Assembly (NCBI RefSeq): GCF_019393635.1
Contig: NC_057863.1
Location: forward strand, 31,252,814 to 31,316,813
Origin: Dromiciops gliroides
Taxonomy: Eukaryota > Chordata > Mammalia > Microbiotheria > Microbiotheriidae
Reading direction: 5' to 3'
DNA length: 64,000 nt
The notes beneath the pieces are model-generated. The model had not been told where the DNA came from. It saw only the letters and a list, made by a program, of their open reading frames with translations, and did no database searches. Both the position numbers and the translations under genes were made by a program. Each line of letters starts with the position of its first letter. Position 1 is the first letter of the stretch. Below are positions 23,001-37,400 of the stretch, in pieces.

Positions 23001-26000
23001 GCACCTAATGGCCCTGTATACTTGCTTGTTTCCTTCCAGTCACTCTTCTTAAGAATGTTATTGGAGCAGTTGTCGGGGTCCTGGACTGGATTGTCTCCTC
23101 CTGCTCTGTCATTGTGACTTGGTCTCTCTGAGCCTCATGTGTGATTTCTTGAAATAGAGTGCCCAGGATTTTCAGAGAGACTGTTTATTCTTTTTTTGTT
23201 TGTTTTGTTTTGTTTTTTGCAGGGCAGTGAGGGTTAAGTGACTTGCCTAGGGTCACACAGCTAGAGTCAAGTGTCTGAGGCTGGATTTGAACTCAGGTCC
23301 TCCTGAATCCAAGGCCAGAGCTTTATGCACTGTGCCACCTAGCTGCCCCCGAGACGGTTTATTCTTAAATGGTCTCTTCTCCATCTTTTTTCCAAAGTCA
23401 GTGGTTTTTATGTTTTGCTTCATTTCTTCTCATTATTCGTGTGGTTGTGGGAAATACATTTTTTTCCCTTTGAGTTCTGTTTATACCAGTTGTGGAGTTA
23501 TTCTCTTCATCAAGGTTGGATTTGGGCGTCTTTGCATTTTTTCCTCAGACGTAATACTGTTTCTCAGTTCTGTACCTTTTCATTGACTGCCCACAGTGCC
23601 TGGCATCCTTTCCCTTCCGTACCCTCACCTGTGGATTCTCTGGCTTCTTTAAGGACTCAGCGCAGATAGCACCTTCTACAGGAAGCCTTTCCCAACCCCC
23701 TCCCATGCACACACCCCTGTTAGGGTGGGAGCCGCTTGTGGACAGGACTGTGTTTTGGCCTTTCTTTGTGTCTTCAGGGCTTAGCACAGTGCCTGGAAGA
23801 TGGTGACAGCCGGTTTTTATGGTGCTGTGTGTCTTCTGCTGGGTCGTCTAAACTTGTCTCTCTGCACCCATTGCTTCTCCCCATGCCATCCCTTCAGATA
23901 CTTGAAGACAGCTCTCATGTCCCCTGGGTCTTTTCTCACATCAGGGACTTAGGGCCCTTCTCCAACCCTGGCCTCCTGGACACTTTCCAGTTTATCAATA
24001 GTTTTCTTGTCAGGGTCTGGGACTCTAGGGACAAATGGAGTTCAGGGGAGACCAAAGGCATCCATAGAGAAGTAAATGTGTGTACATAAATACACACACA
24101 TATATACACATAAATACATATATGTATATAAACACAAACATACATATGTATTTGTGTGTGTATGTGTGTGTGTATATATAGATAGATATAGATATACATA
24201 TAGATATAGGAAGGAATGCATTGACACCTGGATGATCATAATAAGCTTCTTTTAGGAGGTGGCCTTAAAAAAGCTAAGGGTTCTGAGGCAGAGATGAGAA
24301 ACACAGACTATATAAAGGAAAAGAAATGGGATAGCAGAGTCTTAGCTTTAAGTTCTCTCCTGAGCAGGAACGTTCTGTCTCTCCAGAGAACCCATTCTAC
24401 TTAATGATTAGCTGGAATTGTGAGTAAGCTTGCCACTTTTTAATCCATAGATCCTAGTTCTGCCCTCTGTGGCCAAGCAAAGCAAGGCTTATCCCTCATC
24501 TAGATGATGGTTTTTCAGACACATAAAGATAGGACTCATACCTGTCCTAGTGTTTCTTTTCACTGTAATATCTTTTTTTTTTCCTAACCCCAAGTCCTTC
24601 ATCTGTTTTTCCCTGCCTTTTTCCACTACAGACCTCACTGTGAAATGGCTCCTGGGTTGTAGTGATAAGTAAGGACAAAAATGGGGAGCAGGGAGGGAAT
24701 TACTTAGTACAGTAGAGATAACACTAGCTTTGGAGTAAGAGAACCTGAGTTCAGACCCCACTTGTGACTTTCACTACTTATAGAACTTACAACAAGTCAG
24801 CTTTCTCATCCATAAAATGGAGCTGAAGTAGAATGGCTACTGAGATCTTTTCCAACTCTAGATCAGTGTATCTAAAGGGGTCTACCAAGGGCAGTGACGT
24901 TTGTAGTAGCAAGACTCCCCCAAACTAATCAATCGACAAGCATACCAACACTTACTACATCCTAGGCACTATGTTAATTGTAGAGGATACAAAGAAAGGT
25001 AAAAATAATCCGTACCCTAAGGAGCTCCCGTTCTAATGGAGGAGACAAGGTGGTGGTGTATTTTTAAAGTACATACATGACATATATAGAGCAGGTGGAG
25101 AGTATCCTTAGAGAGGGAAGACTGGCTGCCAAAGGAGGAGGAGACTAAGAGAGTCCTCTTGCAGAAAGTGGCGTTGGAGCTGAATCTTGAAGGAAGCATG
25201 GGATTCTAAGGTACAAAGTGAGACGGGAAAGCCTTCCTGCCATGCGGTCAGCCTGTGCAAAGGCATGGAAAGAGTGCATGGAATAGCAGGTGGCCAGGAT
25301 AGCTGGATGGTAAAGGGTGCACAAGGGAGTCAAGTAGAAAGATAGGAAAGGACCAGGTTGGGAAGAGCTTTAAATGTCAGAGAACTTTCTATTGGATAGG
25401 GCGGGTAATAGGGAGCCACTGGAGTTTATCGAGTAGCTGGGTGACATAGTCGGAGACTTAGGCTTTAGGAAAACCACCTTGGCAGTTCTATGGAGAATAG
25501 CTTGGAGTGGGGAGAACTTTGAGGCAGAGAGACCAATCAGAAGACTGTTGGAAGTCTTGGTGGAGAGGATCTGAACTAGACTGGTAGTTGTGTGTGGAGA
25601 AAAGCCTATTATACAAGAGATGATGTGGAGGTAAAATTATAAGATTTGACAACTGATGGGGAGGGTGAATGCTAGTCAAAAATCAAGGATGACATTGATA
25701 ATATGAAGTTAAGTGACTGGAAGGATGGTTCTTGACATACAAAGGGAAATTTGGAAGAGAGGAAAGTTTATGGGGGGAAATGCCTTACAGGACATAAAGT
25801 TGGAAATAACCAAAAAGCAATTAGTGATTTGAAACTGGAACTCAGGGGAATGATTAGACATCTAGAACTGGGAACTCCAAAAGCTGATGAAATCACCAAG
25901 TGAGGTAGTATTAAGAGAGAAGAGAAAAGGACACAGGAAAAAGCCTTAGATGATACCCCTCAGCAGTGGATACCAGCCAAGGACTCTGAGAAGCATCAGT

Positions 26001-29000
26001 CAGACAGGAAAGAAGAGAACCGAGAGAGTAAGTATAAGTAGTACTGTGGGAAATCCAGAGAGAAGAGCTATCCAGAAGGATACCCCTCGGGGCAGCTAGG
26101 TGGCGCAGTGGATAGAGCACTGGCCCTGAATTCAGGAGGACCTGAGTTCAAATGTGGCCTCAGACCCTTGACACTTACTAGCTGTGTGACCCTGGGCAAG
26201 TCACTTAACCCCCATTGCCTCACTAAAAAACAAACCAAAAAAACCCCCCAAACCAAAAAACAACAACAACAGAAGGATGCCCCTCTAGAGTAGGATGAAA
26301 GCAAAGAGAATTCCAGGAAAGTACTCAGAAATTTAAGGAGAGGGAGAAATGACTTTAGTAATGAATTCTTTACAGGGAAGTGGCACATGGATTGACTTTT
26401 GAAGAAAGGGGTTTCAAGAGGCAGAAGTGAGGAAGGAGTGGAGCATGTATGTTGTAAGCGTGGAAGGTGGACCAGCATGAGTCTGAAGTTTAAGGAACGG
26501 TTTGATTTGTTTAGAAAATAAAATGCGTAAGAGGGAGAAATATGAAATAGATTGGAAAAGCAGATTGAGCCAGGACGTGAAGAGCCTTCAATGCCAATCT
26601 CGGCGGTTTGTATTTTGTTCTGGAGGCAGGAAATAGGGAGATACTTAGGTTTTTAGAGCAGGGGGAGTAATTTTGCCAGACCTGTGCTTTAGGCAAATAA
26701 TTTTGGCAACTGTATGAAAGAGAGATTAGAGAAGGGAGAGACTAAGGAAGAGAGACCAGGTAAGTACAATAGTCTAGACATGAGGCGATATGATTTAAAG
26801 TAGGGAGGTAGTTATGTGCCAGGAAAATAGGTAAAACTTGGCACCTCATTTGAGACGTTTATTTATTGACTGACTCATGACAATAGAGAGCTCTGCTGTC
26901 TTCCTGAGGCACGTGTTCAGGATGTGACAGAGAACCACCCAAAACTTGTAAAACCAGATCATTACTATTAACTATTTCTGGTGATTCACATAAACAGTAA
27001 CTATATTACTAGAAGGAATCTAGAAAGCATTGCATTGCTAAAGATGACTGACTCTTGGGCAAGAAAATAAATATCTTAGGGGCATAAGTGATGTTTTCAT
27101 TATAGTTGTCTTACAGGCAAGGACTTCATAAGAAAGGAACAGATTTCCCTAAGAAGATGGTGTTATGGGATTTGGGTTTTCCCACTATGACTTAAATTAG
27201 ATGAGTGATCCTGGCCTGGAATGAAGTTTTCCCAACCAGGGCTGGAAACAATATATTTGCCTGGGGTCTTGAAAATCTAATCAAAAGAATTTGAACTGAA
27301 AAGGGGAGGGTGGGGGGAGTGGCCTCTCTATTTCCACTAAGTTAGATGCTATTGAGGAAAGCTCATTGAAGAATAATAAAAGAGATGCCCAGAAATACAT
27401 AAGATATAAAATCCAAAGAAGACACTAATATTGAAATTCATCCCCTCAGATGTCTATAAATAAGTGCCAAAAGAATGGATAATAAAAATTCAAATTCAGG
27501 GAGGCTAATTTGATCTTGTAGGTTTCAATCACTGAAACTTGCTCTGATAAGATCCATAATTGGAAGAGTATAACCTATAGCAATGTTGAAAATGGGTATC
27601 CTTGCTTTACTCCTGATCTTATTAGAAAGGCCTTTAACTTTTCTCTATTGCATATAGTGTTTGTTCTTAGTTTTTGATAGATATTAATTATATTAAGGAA
27701 AGGGGTTTGTTATAAATTTTTTCTTGAATTTTTGTCTTTTAAATAGTAATAGGTGTTAGATTTTGTAAAAAGCCCTTTTAGCATCCCTTGATAAAATCAT
27801 GACGAGTTTTATTTTAATTTCTTGAATATTTTAATTTTTTCTACTTACATGTAAAATCTTTTAACATTCATTTTTTAAAATTTTGAGTTTCAAATTCTAC
27901 CCCTCTATCCCCCTCATTGAGAAATTAAGCAGGTTGAGATAAGTTAGACATGTGCAAAACATTTCTATATTAGTCAAGTTGTGAAAGAAAACAGACCTCC
28001 CCACCCCACCCCCAAAAAAAAGAAAGAAAAATTTTTTAGGTATACTTCAATTTGCATTCAGCCTCCATCAGTATAATTTGGGCAAAACTTCTTATGTTGT
28101 GGGTTGTGACCCCATATCAGTGGTAACTGAATGTGTAGGTCACGAAAAATGTGGCAACAGTAAAAGATTATGTATACCTACTTTATATACCTATATACTG
28201 GGGTCAAGTAAAAATTTCTCAGGCAAAAAGGGGTTGCAAGTGGAAAAACGTTTAAGAAGCCCTGACATAAGGTTTTAAAATTTCTTGTTATTGGTCTATA
28301 GTCATCTATTTTTGTCTTTCCCTGGTATCAATATTATATTTGTTTTATAGAGATTGTGAAGGCCCTTTCTTTTCCTATCTTTGCAGATTATGTAATATTA
28401 GAATAATTTCCCTTGTTTCTTCGTCAAATGTAATGAATCCTTTTCATTTTGGGTTTTCCTCTTATTTAAAACCAGATCAGCTATTCCCCCCCCCAAAAAA
28501 AATCAGCTCCTAGTTTTTATCAGTTCATTCTTTTTTCTTTCTTAAAATTTTATTAATCTCATATGATTTTCTCTATTTCTCAATTTCTGCTTTGGCTGTT
28601 TAGTTACAGGTTTTTGATTTGATGTTTTTCCACTTTATTTTACTTATATGTCCAGTTCATTGATCTTTTTTTCCCCCTCTTTTGTTGATGAAAGCTTTTA
28701 AAGATAAATTTTCCCCTAAGAACTACTTTAGCTTTATCTCTCAAATTTTGGTATGTCTCATTGTTGTAATTTCCTCTGATGAAATCTTCTCTTTGTTTTC
28801 TTTGAACAACCAATTAGTCTGTAATTGTTTTAATTCTTTACTCAAAGGTTCTTTATTGAATATAATTTTTATTGTATTATGTAATTAGTAAATAATGCAT
28901 TTGACATTTCTGCCTTTCTGCATTTTTTTAAAGTTTCTATGTTTCAATACATGGTCGTTTTTGTAAAGGTATCATGCATGATTGAGAAATACGTAAACTC

Positions 29001-31401
29001 TTGTTAGAGATCTATCATGTCTTAATTTTTTTCTTAAAAAGTTCTGTTCAAGTCTTTTATGTCTTTCTTGTTTAATCTTTCTGTTAGGTTTGTCTAGGTT
29101 TGAAAGGGGGTACATTAGTTTTACTGCTGTTTTTCCCTTTTTCCCTCTGCATTTCCTTTATGTATTTAGATATTATGCTATTCAATGCATAAAAAGTATT
29201 ATTTTGTCACTTATAGTACATTTAAGCATAATGTTTCCTTTCTGTCTCTTTAATAGATCTTTATTTACTTGAGCTTTATCCAATATGATTTCTCCCTCAT
29301 TTTTATTTGGGTTCATCCGAAACATGATAGATTCTGCTCTAGCTTCTCATTTTAAGTCTTTGTGAATCTTTATGTTCAAGTGTGTTTCTTGTAAATAACA
29401 TTTTTTGGAGTCTGCTTTATAATCTGTGTTGCTGTCCTCTTCTGTTTTATGGGTCAGTTCATCCCATTCATGTTCATGATTTTGATTAACTATATTTTTC
29501 CCTGCATCTTGCCCTCTTGTTCATTTTTCTGGGTTTGGCCTCTCTAAATAAGAGAGGGGAAGTTAGCCTAACACTTTTGGTCCCTGAGGAGGGGAGGAAG
29601 AGAAAGGAATAAATATTTAGATAAGGCCTACCATCGTACTAAGTCCTTTAGGCATATTGTAGTTGCTTTTTTGTTGTTGTTTGTTTTTGTTTTTATCATA
29701 AAAGTATTTTATTATTTTCCAGTTACGCGTAAAGATAGTTTTCAACATTTGTTTTTATAAGATTTTGAGTTCCAAATTTTTCTCCTCCCCCCCCTTCCTT
29801 TACTCCTCCTCCCTCCCCAAGACAGAAAGCAATCTGATCCAGGTTATATATGTACAATGCCATTAAACATAAACATATTTCTGCATTAGTCGTGTTGTGA
29901 AGGAACAATTAGAACAATAGGGGAAAACCTCAAAAAAAGTAGAAACAGTGTGGTTCGATCTGCGTCCTGATTCCACAGTTCTTTTTTTCTGGATGTGGAG
30001 AGCACTTTCTATCATGAGTCCTTCAGAATTATGTTGGATCATTGCATTGCTGAGAAGAGTTAAGTCTATCACAGTTGATCCTCACACAATTAGTAGGCCT
30101 TTGCAGGAGCTTGAATATGAGAAGGAGAGAAAGAGTGAGTAATCCAGGCTGACTCCTAGTCTGCGAGCCTGAGCGATTGATTGGGAGGCTGGTGTAGCCC
30201 TTTTTTTTTTTTTTAGTGAGGCAATTGGGGTTAAGTGACTTGCCCAGGGTCACACAGCTAGTAAGTGTTAAGTGTCTGAGGCCGGATTTGAACTCAGGTC
30301 CTCCTGACTCCAGGGCCGGTGCTCTATCCACCGCACCACCTAGCTGCCCCTGGTGTTGCCCTCTACAGTCATAAGGAAGGTAAAAGGGGGGAGGGTTTGG
30401 GGGAAAGATAATAATTTGTTTTGGACATATTGAGATGTCTGAAAGGCTGTTGGAGAAGTGAGACTGGAGGTCAGCAGAGAGTTTGGACTAGATAGGTAAA
30501 TGTGACAATCATCAGCATAAAGATGATAATGAAATTCATGGGAATTGATGAGAAAAAGGGAGAAGAGGGTCCAGAACGGAATCTTGAGGGACACCTGTAG
30601 TATCCAAAGAGTAGCCATTAAACAGTCTGGTGGCGCCCTGAAAGGGGGTCGGGATGATCTAGTGAATCAGGAATCTCTGCCTTGTTATTTGTATGTTATT
30701 TCCCCCATTAGACTGTGAGAGAGAACAGAGACTACCTTTTGTCTTTGTATCCCCAGTACTTAGTATCCCTAGCCTGACACATGGTAGTTCCTTAATATTT
30801 AATGAATGACTGATCTTGTGCTATATAACTTTTTAAAAATCTATTGGATAAAAGTGTGGATGAAATGTGTTGTCCATTGTACAAAAGAGACAGAACAAAT
30901 GTGTTGACTGACAAGATCCAAAAAAAAAGTTGACAGGCTAGAACTGTGGGTCAAATCTTGTGAGAAGGGGGCAGCTAGGTGGCACAGTGGATAAAGCACC
31001 GGCCCTGGATTCAGGAGGACCTGAGTTCAAATCCAGCCTCAGACACTTGACACTTACTAGCTGTGTGACCCTGGGCAAGTCACTTAACCCCCATTGACCT
31101 GCAAAAAAAATTAATTAAAAAAAAATCTTATATGAAATGTAACATGGGCAAATGTACTGGGTTCAGAACATTAACTTCTAAAATTAGATGAGGAAGCAAG
31201 TAGTACATTTGAAAAAGGTTTGGGGGCAGCTAGGTGGTGCAGTGGATACAGCACCAGCCCTGTATTCAGGAGGACCTGAGTTCAAATCCAACCTCAGACA
31301 CTTGACACTTACTGTGTGATCCTGGGCAAGTCACTTAACCCCAATTGCCTCACCAAAAAAAAAAAAGAGAGAGAGAAAAGAAAAAGATATAGAGGGTTGA
31401 T

Positions 31402-31441
<40 letters not shown>

Positions 31442-34400
31442 CACAACCAGTAGAGTTGTTCTTCCTTCATTCTTGAAGAAGACCAATAGCATCAGGAGGG
31501 TGATATCTTGACTTGTGTGTGAATTGGATATGAGTGGGTCAGAGATGGGCAAAGTCAGCCTCACTCCTCCAGAATCATCGAAGTCCAGTGGCAAGACAAA
31601 GGTCAAGACCACTTCTGATGGCCCAGGATGGTGTAGATGACTTTGGCCTTTCTAAATTAAGGTCTTTTTCCCAAGTCTGTCTGAGACCATGCCCATTCAA
31701 TGACTGAGGACTTGGTAAGAGTTGAGATTAAAGATGAACCAATTTCCCTTCCCAAAGAAATAAATCTGGTAGAGTAAAACCGTCAGTTTCTGGACAGAAA
31801 AACAGTTGACGTTTACTCACATTCTTAGCCATCAAAAACCCAAGGACTGAGCGGGGCAGCTAGGTGGCACAGTGGATAAAGCATTGGCCCTGGATTCAGG
31901 AGGACCTGAGTTTAAATCTGGCCTCAGACACTTGACACGTACTAGCTGTGTGACCCTGGGCAAGTCACTTAACCCTCATCTCCCCCCCTCCCTCCCCCAG
32001 CCAAAAAAACCCCACCTAAGCACTGATCCAGACTGCTTTGGGTTTCAAGGTGGAATCGAGGGTACTAATGCAATATTAGGCTGAATTGAGAGGCATGGTG
32101 GTTAGATGGAGGTACAGTTGGAGCTAGCTGTTGGACTGTAGTTAAATCATAGTTTAAATTTGTTTAATTTTGAGGTTTACTATAGGGTTTCCTTCAATGT
32201 TTCTGTAGGTGATCTAAGTATTAACCTCATAGCAATAGAACAGAATCCTGGAGGCTTAAAGAATAGGACAAAGCCTTGAGATAGTCATTCTGGGGATGAG
32301 GTTGGTAAGCTATACTATCACCTAGGGTAGGAGAAAGAGAATTGTCTCCAGAAGACCGTATCCAGGAAGTGAGTCAGAGTACCAGTATCAAATGCTACAG
32401 AAAGGTCATGGGGGATGAATACGAAGAAAAGCCCATGGGATTTTGCAAATGAGGTGACCTTTGAGAAAAGTTTCAGTAGAATGCTCTGGTGGAAAGCCAA
32501 GTTGCAAAACTATTGAAGAATTATTGGGTGATAAGGAAGTAAAGTCAGTCAATATAGATTCTTCCTTCTAAACATTTAGCTGGGAAAGTGAAATGAGAGA
32601 GGACTCCAGCTTGACAGGATGGCAGAAAAAGTTTTTAAATCTCAAAATACATTACCCAATGACGAGGGGCCAACGACAATTAGCAACATCTCTCATATTA
32701 CTTCTTGTGGTTCTTTTTTTTTTTTTTGGTGAAGCAATTGGGGTTAAGTGACTTGTTCAGGGTCACACAGCTAGTAATTGTTAAGTGTCTGAGGTCGGAG
32801 TTGAACTCAGGTCCTCCTGAATGCAGGGCTGGTGCTCTATCTACTGTACCACCTAGCTGCCCCTGACTGTTTACTTAAAAAAAATTTTTTTTAATTCAGT
32901 TTTGTTTTATTTTTATTTGCAGTTTACCTCCCTCTCCCACCTTTTGGCTAGGCAAGAATGTTAAAATCCATTACAAATAAATACACATACATGCAAAATG
33001 TCCACATTAGCTGTATCCAAAAAGATAAAATAAAAAGAAAGAGAAGAACAATGTAGCCTTCAGTCTGTACTCTTTGAGTCCAGCAGCTCTCTATCTCAAG
33101 GTGTGCAGTATGTTCCTTCTTGAGTCCTTTGGATTGTGATGGTCATTTTGTTAATTCAGAATTTCTAAATCTTTCCAAGTTGATTATCTTTACAATATTG
33201 CTGTTGTTTTATAAGTAGTTCTCCTGATTTCTGCTCACTTCACTTTGCATTGGTTCATAAAAGGCTTTTTCTAAGTTTTTCTGACACTGTTTCCTTCATC
33301 GTTTCTTAAAACCTGATGGTATTTCATCACCTTCATATGCCATAAACTTGTCCAGCCTTTGTCCAGTTGATTGGCATCCCTTCAGTTTATAATTTCTTTG
33401 CCCCTACTTACTTTTCATGAAGAGACATCTCTCCTTGAAGGTCTCCTCCCCTTGGTAGTGCTAGTTCTAGGGAAAGCATGAGAGGTCTATTTTTAGTATG
33501 AACAGTGTTATAGAGAGAGGTGCTTTTTGTTTCTTTTGTTTTGAAGTATTAGGATTCGCCGAGGAGAATTGAGATGGAGAGAAGGAATAGGATGGAATAT
33601 TTAGATCACATTTTCCAAATCAGCTCTTCATAGTGTGATTGCACTGTTTATTTGAATGAAATTCCCATTTAGGAGCACCAATATTCATGGATGTTAAGAT
33701 AGCTATGCCTATTTTTAACTGTAAATGCACACACCATATTATGTAAGTATGAATAATGATAATTGACTTGAGATTTTTAGGCTATAGATTAATTCCTGGA
33801 AACAGCTTCATATCATAATCAAATTTTAAAGTTTCAAAAGAGGGAATTGATGATGTGGTTCACAAAGAATTTACCTGGAAATGTTTACTCTCGTACTCCT
33901 GTCAGCACTCAACACTAAACCAAGTCCTGACTTAACTTTTTCATTATTTTATCACATTACCTAAAAGATGCTTAATGAGCTTTTGTAAGTGTAAGTTACA
34001 AGGTGTAAAGTTTCTTCCATGAATGATTACACTAAAATTAAAATTTCGTTTTGCAGGAAGTTGGTGAACCATCCAAAGAGGAAAAGGCAGTGGCCAAATA
34101 TCTCCGCTTCAACTGTCCCACAAAGTCCACAAATATGATGGGTCACCGGGTGGATTATTTTATTGGTAGGATTACAACAAAACAAATCACATCAGTTCAG
34201 ACCGTTTTAAAGATAGTTAAATTTTACTGTTTCTGAGGTGTCTTTATTTAAAGTGCTTTCTTTTACATTAATAAACAAATTTTGAACTTTTTTTCTTATA
34301 CTACTTTTTATAAAACTTCAACTACTATATCAGCTAATTTGATGTGTTTGTGTCATAAATACATATAATATCTCTCACGTTTTTCTCTAGAGGAGAATTC

Positions 34401-37400
34401 AGTACTAGGCTTTCTGGAGTTCATTGTATTGATCTCATGATAAGGCCATCCTACCTCTACTATGTTTCCCCAGAATAGGGGGGGAGTGGGGGCTAGGTGG
34501 CGCAGTGGATAAAGCACTGGCCTTGGATTCAGGAGGACCTGAATTCAAATCCAGCCTCAGACACTTGACACTTACTAGCTGTGTGACCCTGGGCAAGTCA
34601 CTTAAGCTTTATTGCCCTTAAAAAAAAAAAAGAATAGGGTCCAGGGATTGTGATACACAGGGCAATGCAGGGTGAACTGCGTTCTGGGTGTTTTATTTCT
34701 TACCTTTTAATAACAAGATACCCCAGGAGCAGCTAGGTGACACAGTGGATAGAGCACCAGCCCTGAATTCAGGAGGACCTGAGTTCAAATCTGGCCTCAG
34801 ACACTTGATACTTACTAGCTGTGTGACCTTGGACAAGTCACTTAACCCTCATTGCCCTGCCAAAAACAAGGTACCCCTTCCTGGTCTAGAAAGAAGGAAT
34901 CCCTTCCTTAAGTTGTATTTCCTTTCTGTAATTGATTCTGTCCCATAAATTCTGTTTCATTTTATGAGTCATTTAAAGCTCAGGAATGATGGGCATTTCA
35001 ATTTAATTTTTTCTCTCAGCTACTTTGGGTTGCTTACAAAGCCTGCCTTTATAATGGTTCCATATTACTCAGTGATCCTTTGGTAAAATCCTTTAGCAAA
35101 TAATGTTTATATAACAGAGTTTGTTTGTTTCCCTTCTTAGTTTGTTATCCAAGGTACCTTTTTCAGTTAGATCAAGTATAGAACATTGAACTTGGAATCA
35201 GACCATCTAGTTTTGATTCCTGGCCCTGACATGTCATAGCCATGTGACCCTAACAAGTCCCTAAGCTCACTAAGTGTTTACTTTCTCAGCTGTAATAAGG
35301 GGGTGTTAACTACCTATCTCAAAGGGATGTTGTAAAAAATCAAATCAGATAATATAATCAGTAAAGTTATATTATCTTGCTATAGATTTACTTATCAGCG
35401 CCTAGCAATATAAATTTTGATTTCTGACACCTCATAAGATATCTTGGGGTTTACAGGCTAGATTTCTTTTTTTTTTTTTTGGTGAGGCAATTGGGGTTAA
35501 GTGACTTGCCCAGGGTCACACAGCTAGTAAGTGTTAAGTGTCTGAGGCTGGATTTGAACTCAGGTACTCCCGACTCCAGGGCCGGTGCTCTATCCACTGC
35601 GCCACCTAGCTGCCCCTAGATCTCTTTTTTAAAGACTATGCCTTAAACCCAAATCACTCTGGCTCTCATTGATTGGCCAACTATAGCTCCCAGCCCAAGT
35701 CTAGTTTGGTCATTGTTTGGGCTCTGATGGCTCAAAATGAGTGTACATAGCAGTTGTTTCTGTTTTGGCCAGAAACCCTGAGCATCTTCCCCTCCTAGAT
35801 TGATTTTTTTTTTTTTTGAGTTGGTAAAAGAGGTTATTCTTTGTCTCATTTCTTCTTACCCAGCCTCAGTCACTGAATGGGCATTGCCTCAGACAAACTG
35901 AGGCCTGGGAAAGACCTTAGCTTAAAAATGGCAAGGTCTTCCACTGCATCGAGGACCATTTCCAGTCATCCTGATATAGATCTTGCCACTGAACGCAGAT
36001 GGTCCTGGAAGAGAGAGAGAGAGGTTGGTGACTTTTTGCACAGCCCTCCCTCACTTAAATCCAGTTCACTGCAAGTCATGATATCACCCCAGTGTCATGG
36101 TTGTCCTCAAGAATGAAGGACCAACAGCAACCAGCACTTAGCATGGTGCCTTGGTTATAGTAGATACTTAAAACACAGTGGTTTAATTAAATTAGTTCAG
36201 TATTTTAAATTCTACTTCTCCCTCATTTTAAAATAAGTAATAGAGAACTTATTTTCATTTATTAGTGCTCCTAAATCAGGGTTCATAAACATTCTTTATT
36301 TTTGATTAGAAAGTCCTTTGCTTTTGGAATGTGAGGTTGACTATATGCTATGACACAAGTCTACTAGCATGACCTTAGGGATTTGCTTAATAAAATTTGA
36401 ATTTGATAAGTATTATGGATTCTCATTCTGTAGTGTTTGGTTTTCTTATAAATATTCATAAAAGAAGATAATGATCACCTTTTTTTATTCCTTTTAGCTT
36501 CAAAAGCAGTAGATTGCCTTTTGGACTCCAAATGGGCCAAGGCCAAGAAGGGAGAGGAGGCTTTGTTTACAACCCGAGAGTCTGTAGTTGACTATTGTAA
36601 CAGGTATTGTTGACTTGTTTGTTCCAAACCTTGTAAATAGTGATTTCTTTTTTAGTGTTTTCTTTGTTCGCTTATTCATTTTCACAATAAAATGGGTATT
36701 TCTTATGAGATTTAAGCATAACAAAAGGAACAGTGCTACTGATTTTGCTATACTAGTAATGTAGATTAAATTGAAGGTTAATATTATTCACATTAACCAA
36801 ATGGGACTTCAATAGGTGGCAGTGGTATTATTCGCTCACTGGCCAAGTACCTAAAATGCCCACACTGCCTGCTCCTGAAGCCATTTACTGCACTGCCCTA
36901 TTGGGATAGCCAGTCAGCTGTTGTCCTGAAATCATAGCTTTCAAAACCGTGTTTTCTTTAACCAGTAACCTGTTCTTCCTCATCTCTAATTCTTGTTTTA
37001 GAATACCATAATTGTTTCACAGTCTGTAGTGCAAATGCCAGGTTCTCAGTTTGAAAAACCTTAATTGCCCATGGCTTATAGAGTTCATGAAACAATAACT
37101 TGTAACTGACCAAAGGTGAGCATCATTGTCCTTTTAATAATATTGTTAATGCAGACGAGAGAAATCGATGCTGGTTCCTTAGGGAGCTTCATTCAGGCTG
37201 CTGGGCAGAGGGTTTAGGAAAATCCCACCCCTCCCGCCCTCAGCAGTGTTTATATAGGGCTTTGGGGAAACCCAAGGTACCTCATGGGTTCTTTTTTTAA
37301 GTTTTTAGTCACAACTGAGCAGCTTTTGTGCCCTGGCTATAGGGACTAAGCTCTGAGTGTACGAGGAAAACGAAAGGCTCTCCTTGAGGACCTTATGTTG

